Of a DNA stretch of 64,000 nt, positions 54,525 to 62,813 are shown piece by piece. The stretch is from CAINVV01 sp037137375 (lineage in GTDB: Bacteria > Bacteroidota > Bacteroidia > Bacteroidales > Prolixibacteraceae), in NCBI GenBank assembly GCA_037137375.1, contig JBAXKJ010000007.1, positions 1-64,000 on the forward strand, read 5' to 3'. Below the pieces are notes generated by a model. The model made no database searches, was not told the origin of the DNA, and saw only the letters and a list, made by a program, of their open reading frames with translations. Every line of letters starts with the position of its first letter. Position 1 is the stretch's first letter. A program made the position numbers and the translations under genes.

Positions 54525-57500
54525 TCAGGATTTGGATCCAATTTCAAATGATTGAATGTTAACCGGACCGAACAACCCTGATGGCTGCAACGGACTCTCT
54601 GTATTATAAGGGATTACCGGGCTCCAGGTTGGGCGCTTCCCGACAGGCAATTTCTGATCGCCAATCAAGCGGTTCATCCAGTTGTTGACCACAGAAATCT
54701 CCACTTCATTTATTCCCTGTTTTACTGCCGTAGAAATATCCACTTGCCATGGAGCGGTCCATACTCCGCCTACCTCTTTCCCATTCACCTTTACCTTGGC
54801 CATTGCCGTCAATTGTCCGAGATTTAACAGGATCTTATTACCGGCTGGAACCTGCGTGATTGAAACCGAGGTTTTGTAAACTGCCGTTCCTGAATAGTAT
54901 TTAATGCTGTCGTTTCCTGAGAGGGTCCAATCGGTAAGGCTTTTAAAAACGACCGGTTTTGCAGGCCCCCTTTTGGAAGGATCGAAGGTCACACTCCAGG
55001 CGCCATCCAGATCTGCCAGTTTTTTACCTTCCGGGAAATTCGCAGACAAATCAAAACCAGCACTCTTCACCGCCGGCTTCCGGAAGACAATAAACTGACT
55101 TTCGTAAGCTTCCAGTTTAAGCGGTACAATGGTGGATTTTGCATTTTGTTTGAAAGCCATCAGATTGCGTGAAGTGCCATCGGTACTTTGCCAGAGTTCG
55201 GGACTTTTTCCGATAACTCTGAATTCAGGATTAATCGTAATGGTTTTATCCGATTGGTTAGAAATGAAATAGAGATCTCCGTCAGGCAGCGTCCTGTGAA
55301 TAAAAAGCGCTGGATCGTCTTTGCCAAATTTACAATCAGGTGCAACACTTATCAGGTCGAGTGCCTCCTGCATTTCCATCCCCGAAAGGATCATCCCTTT
55401 TCCAACCCTGGCAGATTTTACTTTGATTCCATCTACGTTACTCCATAATTGCTTTGCCAGATCCTGAACCTGCTGGTCAGCTTTCGGAAAGCCCGACATG
55501 CTTGGCGAATATTTGGGTGGTGTACCCAGGACTACCGCACCCTGCTGAACCAGGTCCAGAATTTTCTTAAGCAATTCAGGACGCATGGTCTCCAATTTTG
55601 GGAGGGCCAATATCCGGTAGCTCATCCCATCAGGAAGGACCAGCCTGCCATCTTTCACACTTATTCTTTTGTTAATCACTTCACCATTGATGTAATCGAA
55701 AGAGTAGCCCTGGGGCAGTGCCGGATCGCAGATACCCGTCATCTTAGGAGCGTCTTCGCCAATAAAGTAAGCCACATCTGCCACATAATTACCTTGCTGA
55801 AGCATAAAATTCACCCTTTTCAGGTATTGGGTAAACATGGGCATGTACTCAAACCACGTATTGTGGCGATTGAATTCATTGCTGAAGCCGGCATTAATTC
55901 CAGGCAAACGTTCGTCTGGCTGTTCAATGTAAACATGAAGCAGTGTATTGTTAATCCCTTCGGTAAAGAAACGGTCGCCTCTGGGTTTCATAGTTGCCGG
56001 GTGACGTGAATAGGCTCTTCCTCCGCAGGTAAACGATTCGGCCGAAACCTTTTGTTTTCCATAAATATGGGCACAGGATGAAGCAGCCCTATTTTCAATA
56101 TTTCCGAGATCCCCTTCACTCCAGAATTCTCCTCCGACCTCGTCGGATTGACCGCCATATTGCAGAAACTCTCCAGGGAAGCCCCAGTGTCCATAACATT
56201 CAAGCCAGGTTGTCAACCCATTTTTATGACTGACGTCCCTTAAACCCGCCACATAATCGTAAGAAACCTTGTCGGCCACCATACGCCGCAGGTCCCATAG
56301 AAACCGGTCGGACTGATTGCGGCTACCAACTACATCACCTCTTAAAACCGGAAGGAATGGTACAGGGCTGTACCCGTATTTTGAGCTGAATTCTTCGACC
56401 AGTCCATCGGTCCAGTTTTGGCCACCTGTCTCATAGCTATCTTCCACCACCACTTTCCAGGTCTTGCGGTCGGCCGCCGGGATGCGGCTAATGATTTGAC
56501 CGAGGAAAGCGTCAAAATGGGCTGCGATGTGCTTCTTGCTCATCTTGTCCGTTTCGAGCCCGGTGGCTTCGGGGGTAGCCGGACCGTTTGTTACCCCGGT
56601 TGTGGTCATACCTGTTTCCATAATCTTCCATTTCCCGTTAGGGACGTTCCATTTAATTGTTCCGTCCGCGGTTCTGAATCCGGAAATATCCACGACAGTT
56701 TTTGGGTCAATCATCATCGAAATATCTTTCACTTCAGGCTGAGCAGGCCACAGGTAATCTTTCCAGTAAGGGAGTGGGGTCTGAAACATCTTAGCAAGGG
56801 ATTTCTCCGGATATCGCTCGAGTTTTGGGACGGGTGAGAGATCAATTTCTGCAATTCCTCCTGCAACGGTAACATCAGATATCACTAATCTGAAGTTTTT
56901 AGAGCTGGTTTCCGGAATTGAGAGAACAATGGGGGCGAACGGATCGAAACCAACATTGAGAGATGGATTACTTCGGTTGATTTCAAAGCTCTGCAGGGAG
57001 CGATAACCATTATCTTCCTTTACAAAGAATTCGCCCATGGCTTTGGTCTTTTTCTCGGAAGCTTTGATTATCAAGCTCCTGACTGTAGCGAATTCGGCGG
57101 TTTTAAAATCAATAGTCAGTGACTTATTTGGTTGGAGAGCTACTTCAGTGGTAACTTTTCCATCACAAATTGATGCAATATTTTCAATTTTTGGTTCTGA
57201 GGTAATTTCTGGATATAGAGACAGATAAGGTTTCCCTGATTCGGTTGGGATTTTATAGGCAATAGCCTTAACAAATTGAAAATCCTTGTTGGGTGCAGGT
57301 AATTTACCATTAAACTGCATGGGTCCGGTCACTGCAATTACTGACGAATTCAGGTAACGCATGGATTGTTCATTCTTTACCCAGGGTCCGCCCGACTGGC
57401 TCCAGCCCGGACTGTTGAATATACCGATCTGGATATTTAATTCTGTTGCCGTCTTCAAAGCGGTATGGAGAATGTCCCACCATTCGTCTGAGAATATTTT

Positions 57501-57800
57501 TACTTTACCATAAGGGACTCCCTGTCCGCCTATATTTCCGATAAAGGCGCGGTTGATACCTGCCCTTTTCATGGCATTCAAATCCTTTATTACACCTTCC
57601 TTCGAAATATTATCAGACATCCAGTACCAATATACACTGGTTAGCAAGGAATCCGGGAGGGTCTTAAATCCCGATTCTATTTGTGAAAAAGTTGGTTTCT
57701 TGGTTGGAGTAAGGGCGTGAACTTCCAAGGCACCAGAGAAAATTGTTAGGACTGTCAGTATTATAAAACTGATTCTCATGGGAGAAAATTTAAATTTCAT
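54525..57800 (-). CDS. GH106 alpha-L-rhamnosidase-like enzyme
   Basis: Secreted exo-alpha-L-rhamnosidase type, about 1091 residues. The frame runs 20 codons further to 57860, but that part overlaps the upstream GH78; the ATG at 57800 (MKFKFSPM) gives a signal peptide. The opening SVYWYWMSDNISKEGVIKDLNAMKRAGI and GIFNSPGWSQSGGPWV are typical of the family's barrel. The acidic cluster EFWSEGDLGN (about 558-567) and VSAESFT (E588) lie where GH106 enzymes such as BT0986 keep their catalytic glutamates. A C-terminal galactose-binding-like sandwich (about 950-1070) has VKVNGKEVGGVWTAPWQVDIS. It starts ten bases after the GH78 stop. It complements the two GH78 enzymes and is expected to take a different rhamnose linkage. 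Confidence 0.9.
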   Translation of the reverse strand: MKFKFSPMRISFIILTVLTIFSGALEVHALTPTKKPTFSQIESGFKTLPDSLLTSVYWYWMSDNISKEGVIKDLNAMKRAGINRAFIGNIGGQGVPYGKVKIFSDEWWDILHTALKTATELNIQIGIFNSPGWSQSGGPWVKNEQSMRYLNSSVIAVTGPMQFNGKLPAPNKDFQFVKAIAYKIPTESGKPYLSLYPEITSEPKIENIASICDGKVTTEVALQPNKSLTIDFKTAEFATVRSLIIKASEKKTKAMGEFFVKEDNGYRSLQSFEINRSNPSLNVGFDPFAPIVLSIPETSSKNFRLVISDVTVAGGIAEIDLSPVPKLERYPEKSLAKMFQTPLPYWKDYLWPAQPEVKDISMMIDPKTVVDISGFRTADGTIKWNVPNGKWKIMETGMTTTGVTNGPATPEATGLETDKMSKKHIAAHFDAFLGQIISRIPAADRKTWKVVVEDSYETGGQNWTDGLVEEFSSKYGYSPVPFLPVLRGDVVGSRNQSDRFLWDLRRMVADKVSYDYVAGLRDVSHKNGLTTWLECYGHWGFPGEFLQYGGQSDEVGGEFWSEGDLGNIENRAASSCAHIYGKQKVSAESFTCGGRAYSRHPATMKPRGDRFFTEGINNTLLHVYIEQPDERLPGINAGFSNEFNRHNTWFEYMPMFTQYLKRVNFMLQQGNYVADVAYFIGEDAPKMTGICDPALPQGYSFDYINGEVINKRISVKDGRLVLPDGMSYRILALPKLETMRPELLKKILDLVQQGAVVLGTPPKYSPSMSGFPKADQQVQDLAKQLWSNVDGIKVKSARVGKGMILSGMEMQEALDLISVAPDCKFGKDDPALFIHRTLPDGDLYFISNQSDKTITINPEFRVIGKSPELWQSTDGTSRNLMAFKQNAKSTIVPLKLEAYESQFIVFRKPAVKSAGFDLSANFPEGKKLADLDGAWSVTFDPSKRGPAKPVVFKSLTDWTLSGNDSIKYYSGTAVYKTSVSITQVPAGNKILLNLGQLTAMAKVKVNGKEVGGVWTAPWQVDISTAVKQGINEVEISVVNNWMNRLIGDQKLPVGKRPTWSPVIPYNTESPLQPSGLFGPVNIQSFEIGSKS

Positions 57801-57810
57801 ATTTAGCAGA

Positions 57811-60585
57811 TTAAGATTTGGGTAAAGCAATGATAGTGATATTATAACTGCCGCTTCCAACGGATTTATATAAATAAAAATTAGGGAAGAAAGTGTCGTC
57901 TGAGAGGTTTAATCCTTCCTCCTGCCCATTTACAATTACCTGTTGTTTGTCAAAAAGCTTAGGAATATAAAGGTCCGCATCACAATTTGCCGGAATCAAG
58001 ATCTTCCAATTGAAAGATTTTCCTTTCCAATTCCAGTTGCTTTCAATTGTTCCGTATGGCGATTCGTAGGTGGCTGAGGCATATGCAAGTTTAGAGGTAA
58101 ACGAAGGACGAAAAACAATATTTCTGAAACCAGACGACTTTTCATCCTGACGTATCCCTGCAATTCCCCTGAAAAACCATTCATCATAACCGGCATTCAT
58201 TGGATGATTGTGAGAGGAGGAAGCCCCTGCTCCTGAGTTATCCACAGGTAAGACTTCCCTTAGAGTCGTCACATCGTATTTATCCCACATATTAGCAAAG
58301 CTATGTTCTCCTGTTTTTGTGAAAATCTGATAAGCAAGATTTTCCGCCCCATTTTCGGCCAAGGCTGGAAATATCCTTCCTAACCCGAAAATACCGGTTT
58401 GAATGAATCCATTACTTTTGGTTTTGATATCCTGAGCAAGCGATCCAACAACCTCTTTTATTTTCTCATCGGGAACCAGTCCAAGCTGAATGGCCATCGC
58501 ATTTGCAGTCTGACTTCCATAGGATGAATGCATTGGATCAAAAAATTGCCCATTGAACTTTTCTTTGACTTTCGTCATTCTTTCCGTATAATAAGATGCA
58601 TCCGCACTATATCCAAACAGGTAAGCAGTTTTAGCAAGAATTGAAAGATCCAGGTAGTGGAAGGCCGTAGAACTTAAGGATACAGGACAATCGATCATTT
58701 TATTTCCTCCGGGCGGACACCAATCCCCTAAACCGTGGGAGACAATGTATTCAGGAAATTTGGCCGAAATATAGTCGACCCATGTTTTCATATCCGGATA
58801 AAATTCGTGGAGCAAATTTATGTCACCATAATACTGGTAGAGATACCACGGAATCTGGACTGCGGCTGTTCCCCAGTCGGGGGATGCAATTCCGCTGGTG
58901 CGTTTTCCGGGTACGATCATGGTAGGAATTCCAGCGGGTTTGGTTACGATGCTCCGGTCGTGAAAACTAGCGCCGAAATATAGCTCCTTCTTCGATTCGC
59001 GTGCGGAGGAACGCATATCGTAAAGGTATTTCGTCAGAAAAAGCCGGGCATCAAAGTTCTGAATCAAAGTCGTGGCCACGGTGTGCGCATCACCTGTCCA
59101 GCCGCAGCGTTCGCGGTGCGGGCAATCAGTCGGAATCCCCTGGATGTTACTTTTAATAGTCCATAAAGCCAGATCGTGAAGCTTATTGATTTGTGGATCA
59201 GAGCAGCTAAAAGTCCCTGCCTTTTTCATGGAGCTATAAACTACGACACTTGTTAGCAAGTCTTTGGTGGGATTGGTCAGTAATCCTGTGACCTCAACAT
59301 ATCTGAAACCATGATAAGTGAATCGGGGCTCCCAGGTTTCGGTCCCTTCCCCTTTGCAGATATACTGATCTGTCTGTACAAATTTGGTGGCAAAAACACC
59401 TGTCGAGGCAGGATCAATCTGACCATCTTTATCTATTTCTTCCGAAAAACGGAAAGTAATTTTCTGTCCCTTTTGACCTGATACTTTTAATCTGACCCAT
59501 CCGGCAAAATTCTGTCCAAAGTCAAAAATCCAGGTATTTTTTAAGGGATTAAGAATTTTCTTTACCTCAAGGAATTCCATTTTCCGGATTGGTTCTGCTG
59601 TTTGTTCAACCAGTTCAGGAGGAAAATTACTGGCGTATTTTACGGTTTTCCAACCACTTTCATCACATTGATAATTGCACCAGTCGGTTGATTCGAGAGT
59701 GGCATCATAAACTTCTCCGGCATAAATATTATTGGAGACAATGGGCCCGGACTTCCATTTCCACGAATCGTCTGTAGAAATGATATCAGATTGGCCTTTT
59801 TCGTACTTGATGATTAGTTGGGCAATGACGAGTGGCTGACCATAAGCCATTGCGGGCGACCAAACCTGGTACTGGTTATACCAGCCATTTCCCAGCATGA
59901 CACCTATCGCATCTTGCTGAAAAAGGTCTTTTACTGGGATATCATAATCGGAATATAAAGCATAATCTTCATAATTTGTCTGGGCAGGATCCAATACACG
60001 GTCACCAATTTTTGATCCATTCAAATACACCTCGTAATATCCTAAGCCACAAATATATAATCTTGCCGAGACTGGCTTGCTGTCCTGCCTTAATTCAAAT
60101 GATTTCCGAAACAACGGCATCGCAGCCTCTGGCTTATAGTCGTAGGTTATCCACCGGGCTTTCCAATCGTTTGGATAGAAAAGTTGTTTTGAAAAACTCT
60201 CTATGCCACTCCAATTAGAAACTTCTTCATTCTTATCCCAAACCCTGACTTTCCAGTAATATTTTTCGCCCGGCACGAAAGGCTTACCCTGATAGGGAAT
60301 AAATAGTTGTTCCTCGGAAAGCGTTTTTCCGCTGTCCCAGAAATCCCCCTTATTTTCGCTGAGACTTTTCTTAGAATCAGAAATGATAATCTGATACGCA
60401 CCCTGAGTCCAATCTTTTGCTTCAGACTTAATTTTCCAGGAGAAAGAGGATGCATGCTGGTTAGAAAATTCATACGCTTTATTGAATTCCAGACCCACTA
60501 CCTCAAAATTTCTCTCAGAATGATGACAGGAAAATATAGTCAAAAGCAACAAGGAAACACCATATTTTCGTAATATTTTAGACAT
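57811..60585 (-). CDS. GH78 alpha-L-rhamnosidase lipoprotein
   Basis: Inverting exo-rhamnosidase, 924 residues. The signal ends in LLTIFSCHHS, so Cys20 is probably lipidated and the enzyme membrane-anchored, unlike the other GH78 here. Domain order is as in that enzyme: FnIII-like (about 25-130), N-terminal sandwich (ICGLGYYEVYLNGSKIGDRVLDPAQT at 178-203), then the (alpha/alpha)6 barrel with TDCPHRERCGWTGD (486-499; E492 candidate acid). The base motif is VTTLREVLP (772-780; E777), aligning with ATSMWETW of the other GH78. It is first after the terminator hairpin at 60668, so it may begin a separate transcription unit; its own promoter was not recognised. Confidence 0.93.
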   Translation of the reverse strand: MSKILRKYGVSLLLLTIFSCHHSERNFEVVGLEFNKAYEFSNQHASSFSWKIKSEAKDWTQGAYQIIISDSKKSLSENKGDFWDSGKTLSEEQLFIPYQGKPFVPGEKYYWKVRVWDKNEEVSNWSGIESFSKQLFYPNDWKARWITYDYKPEAAMPLFRKSFELRQDSKPVSARLYICGLGYYEVYLNGSKIGDRVLDPAQTNYEDYALYSDYDIPVKDLFQQDAIGVMLGNGWYNQYQVWSPAMAYGQPLVIAQLIIKYEKGQSDIISTDDSWKWKSGPIVSNNIYAGEVYDATLESTDWCNYQCDESGWKTVKYASNFPPELVEQTAEPIRKMEFLEVKKILNPLKNTWIFDFGQNFAGWVRLKVSGQKGQKITFRFSEEIDKDGQIDPASTGVFATKFVQTDQYICKGEGTETWEPRFTYHGFRYVEVTGLLTNPTKDLLTSVVVYSSMKKAGTFSCSDPQINKLHDLALWTIKSNIQGIPTDCPHRERCGWTGDAHTVATTLIQNFDARLFLTKYLYDMRSSARESKKELYFGASFHDRSIVTKPAGIPTMIVPGKRTSGIASPDWGTAAVQIPWYLYQYYGDINLLHEFYPDMKTWVDYISAKFPEYIVSHGLGDWCPPGGNKMIDCPVSLSSTAFHYLDLSILAKTAYLFGYSADASYYTERMTKVKEKFNGQFFDPMHSSYGSQTANAMAIQLGLVPDEKIKEVVGSLAQDIKTKSNGFIQTGIFGLGRIFPALAENGAENLAYQIFTKTGEHSFANMWDKYDVTTLREVLPVDNSGAGASSSHNHPMNAGYDEWFFRGIAGIRQDEKSSGFRNIVFRPSFTSKLAYASATYESPYGTIESNWNWKGKSFNWKILIPANCDADLYIPKLFDKQQVIVNGQEEGLNLSDDTFFPNFYLYKSVGSGSYNITIIALPKS

Positions 60586-60667
60586 ACTAAATTACAATTT
60601 GTCACAGAATACGCTTATTATCAGATCATTCCTTGTTATGGCCAATTTCGTAACCTTCCATGGAAAG

Positions 60668-60704
60668 AAAAGAGAATGTTTCAAGAGTTGAAACATCCTC
60701 TTTT
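60668..60704 (-). terminator. Hairpin terminator after the surface lipoprotein genes
   Basis: A 17-pair inverted repeat (60668-60684 with 60688-60704) with a three-base loop, one G-T wobble on the minus-strand transcript and flanking A/T tracts. It lies just after the stop of the lipoprotein gene at 60717 and before the GH78 start at 60585. In minus-strand reading it ends in TTTTCTTTCC. It would separate the SusD/lipoprotein unit from the enzyme genes, or give partial read-through between them. Confidence 0.7.
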
Positions 60705-60716
60705 CAAAAGTTTCCA

Positions 60717-61838
60717 TTACGGTCTGTAAAGCAATTTTACGTCATCAATGAAGCCACTATTATCGCCTCCTTTTAAATTAGTGGCTGTGAGGGTGATCTT
60801 GTGAGGTCCAGCTGTAGCGGTAAACGTATCAGAAATAAAGAGTTCAAAATCGGCAGCGGCAGGTTGCAACTTTCCGATTAAGATGGCGTCAAAATAGAAC
60901 TCAAATGTTTGTGCCTGTGTTCCCCTTTGAGCTGCCTTAAGACTGAGTGCATAATTCCCGGCAGTAAAATCGAATGTTTGAGAGATGGAAGCTGCCTGCT
61001 GAAATAAGGCTGTCTGATTACCTTCAGGAGCAGTTTTGGCGCCGAAAGCACTACCGTTTGCCTGCATACCGGCGCCTCCACCGGTAAATGTCCAGACATT
61101 CGGCTGAGGATTCATCACATATCCGGAGATTACCGGAGCTTCAAATCCACCATTAGGTATGGTAGGAACCGGTGGTGAAAGGGTGGTGAAAATTTGTTCA
61201 TTTCCATAAACTACACCCTGTGTTCCGTTGATGTATGACCTCACATAATAAGTTGTGCCCATCGCCAGGTTTGTTAAATCGCTGGTAAAAGCACCCGTAC
61301 CGGTCCCGTCACTTGTCTTCGTGGCCAGGTCTACCGTCGCATTGGGTTTGGTGCTCCAGCATACGCCACGTGCTGTTATGCCTGTGAGTATATCCGCAAT
61401 TACCCCGCCAGTTTTGGCTGAAGTCAAAGTAACATTTGTCACCGGATTGGTTGTTACAAATATTTTAGCCTGAATAGTCTTACTTGCAGTTATCATATTG
61501 TTCAGGCTAAAGACATTTAATGTCAACTTCATTTCGCTTGCGACCAATATTGAACCGGTTACTTTTTCCAACTGACCCGTTGAATAGCTAAGAACAGAAA
61601 TAGTTGAGTTGACTCCGTTGACAGATTTCAGAAGTTCCATTCGTCCCACCTGTTCAGAAGATTGAACGGTAAATTCATAACTCATGAATGAATTCAATGA
61701 AAGTGCAACCTGATCAATTGCAGTCCCGTTAATGGTGACCTGAATATCGGTCGAGGGTTCGCTCTTTTTGGCGCAAGATGACAGGAGAAGGCCAATTATT
61801 GAAATAAAGCCGAAGAGATTAATAAAATGCTTCTTCAT
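60717..61838 (-). CDS. SusE/SusF-position surface glycan-binding lipoprotein
   Basis: Lipoprotein of 373 residues (LLLSSCAKK, Cys at 22). Modules are short and beta-rich: an N-terminal domain (about 30-125) similar in style to that of the lipoprotein next to it, and a FnIII-like domain with the pattern GVCWSTKPNATVDLATKTSDGTGTGAFTSDLTNLAMGTTYYVRSYING (about 127-220). The C-terminal jelly-roll (about 228-373) has IPNGGFEAP, GNQTALFQQAASISQTFDFTAGNYALSLKAAQRG and GFIDDVKL, resembling carbohydrate-binding modules. No catalytic signature is visible. Its place downstream of SusD is where SusE/SusF-type surface binding proteins are normally encoded, and binding of the polysaccharide at the cell surface is the likely role. 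Confidence 0.75.
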   Translation of the reverse strand: MKKHFINLFGFISIIGLLLSSCAKKSEPSTDIQVTINGTAIDQVALSLNSFMSYEFTVQSSEQVGRMELLKSVNGVNSTISVLSYSTGQLEKVTGSILVASEMKLTLNVFSLNNMITASKTIQAKIFVTTNPVTNVTLTSAKTGGVIADILTGITARGVCWSTKPNATVDLATKTSDGTGTGAFTSDLTNLAMGTTYYVRSYINGTQGVVYGNEQIFTTLSPPVPTIPNGGFEAPVISGYVMNPQPNVWTFTGGGAGMQANGSAFGAKTAPEGNQTALFQQAASISQTFDFTAGNYALSLKAAQRGTQAQTFEFYFDAILIGKLQPAAADFELFISDTFTATAGPHKITLTATNLKGGDNSGFIDDVKLLYRP

Positions 61839-61857
61839 TTTTTGAATAATTAAGAGA

Positions 61858-62757
61858 TTATTTTTGCACCACCAATTTTATCTTGATCGTTTGCTGGTTA
61901 CTTGTGGCCTCACTTTTTCGGTCAACCGTTTTTACCAGTATCAAGCCATATTTACCCTTCTGTGTTTTAAAGGCCACGACGTCACCGTCCTTTAGATTGG
62001 AAGCTGCCTTTCCAGCATCTATTCCCAATACTGAAGGAAAATCAGTGCCGTTAGCATATAATTGCTGGACGCTGGCTGCATCTGCATTGGTATAAGCTGA
62101 TGCCCGCTTAAACAGTGTTACATTATTTGTTCCAACGATTGGATAAGTAGCTGTTTTCCCAAAGTCGCTGAACGAGACGAGCGTTGCTTTTACAGACGCG
62201 TTGCTTTCCATGTAAACGAAGCCGAAATCAATAGCAGCCGGATCGGCAGCAGTATTTGCGGCAAATAGCAGCAAGCCATACTGGGTGTCGCAGAATGTCT
62301 TGGAGGTTCCATCATTCATTGCATCCATCAGGATCAGGTCATCAAACTCGGATAAATCAAGCAATGCATTGAGCTGCAAGATGGTAACTCTCCCCTGATC
62401 ATCAATTACGCCTATCGAAATCGCCAGATCAGTCGTTGCAACCAATGTACCCTGTACTGTTAATGAATTTCCATCCAGATCACCTGTTGCTGCTGCTTTG
62501 CGCAGGAACAACTGACTATCCGTATTTAAACCAATTCCTTTCCGAACGAACACTTCCACCTTCGAAAGTTTGGATGTTGATTGGATTTCATATTTAAAGT
62601 TCACGGTAGTACCAAGTGTCACCTTGATTTCCTTGATTTCAGTCCCGTTCAGATAGCCTTTTACAGTAGGACCGGAAATGTCTTCCTTGCTACAGCCGGA
62701 CAGCCCCAGACCTAGAAGCAGAACTCCGATGAGGTATGTGAAAAGATATTTTTTCAT
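61858..62757 (-). CDS. Surface lipoprotein downstream of SusD
   Basis: About 299 residues. The open frame extends 27 codons upstream to 62838, overlapping the SusD gene; the ATG at 62757 begins a good lipoprotein signal (MKKYLFTYLIGVLLLGLGLSGC, lipid Cys at 22). The N-terminal ~100 residues (VKGYLNGTEIKEIKVTLGTTVNFKYEIQS) match in style the start of the lipoprotein at 60717 (VTINGTAIDQVALSLNSFMSYEFTVQS), so the two share a domain. The rest has no clear motif: DDLILMDAMN, FGFVYMES and VAFKTQKGKYGLILVK. I would call it a SusE-position glycan-binding protein on context only. It is 57 bases after SusD and 20 before the next lipoprotein. Confidence 0.7.
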   Translation of the reverse strand: MKKYLFTYLIGVLLLGLGLSGCSKEDISGPTVKGYLNGTEIKEIKVTLGTTVNFKYEIQSTSKLSKVEVFVRKGIGLNTDSQLFLRKAAATGDLDGNSLTVQGTLVATTDLAISIGVIDDQGRVTILQLNALLDLSEFDDLILMDAMNDGTSKTFCDTQYGLLLFAANTAADPAAIDFGFVYMESNASVKATLVSFSDFGKTATYPIVGTNNVTLFKRASAYTNADAASVQQLYANGTDFPSVLGIDAGKAASNLKDGDVVAFKTQKGKYGLILVKTVDRKSEATSNQQTIKIKLVVQK

Positions 62758-62813
62758 CTCCTTAATATTAAAGTTGAATAGTTTTTTTTTCATCTCAATT
62801 GAATATAATGGAA

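Noticed and set aside
58260..58300. Loss of the catalytic base in the GH78 at 57811 (MWDKYD instead of MWETWD)
   Set aside because: The better alignment is VTTLREVLP (residues 772-780) with ATSMWETWD of the other GH78, which keeps Glu at E777.
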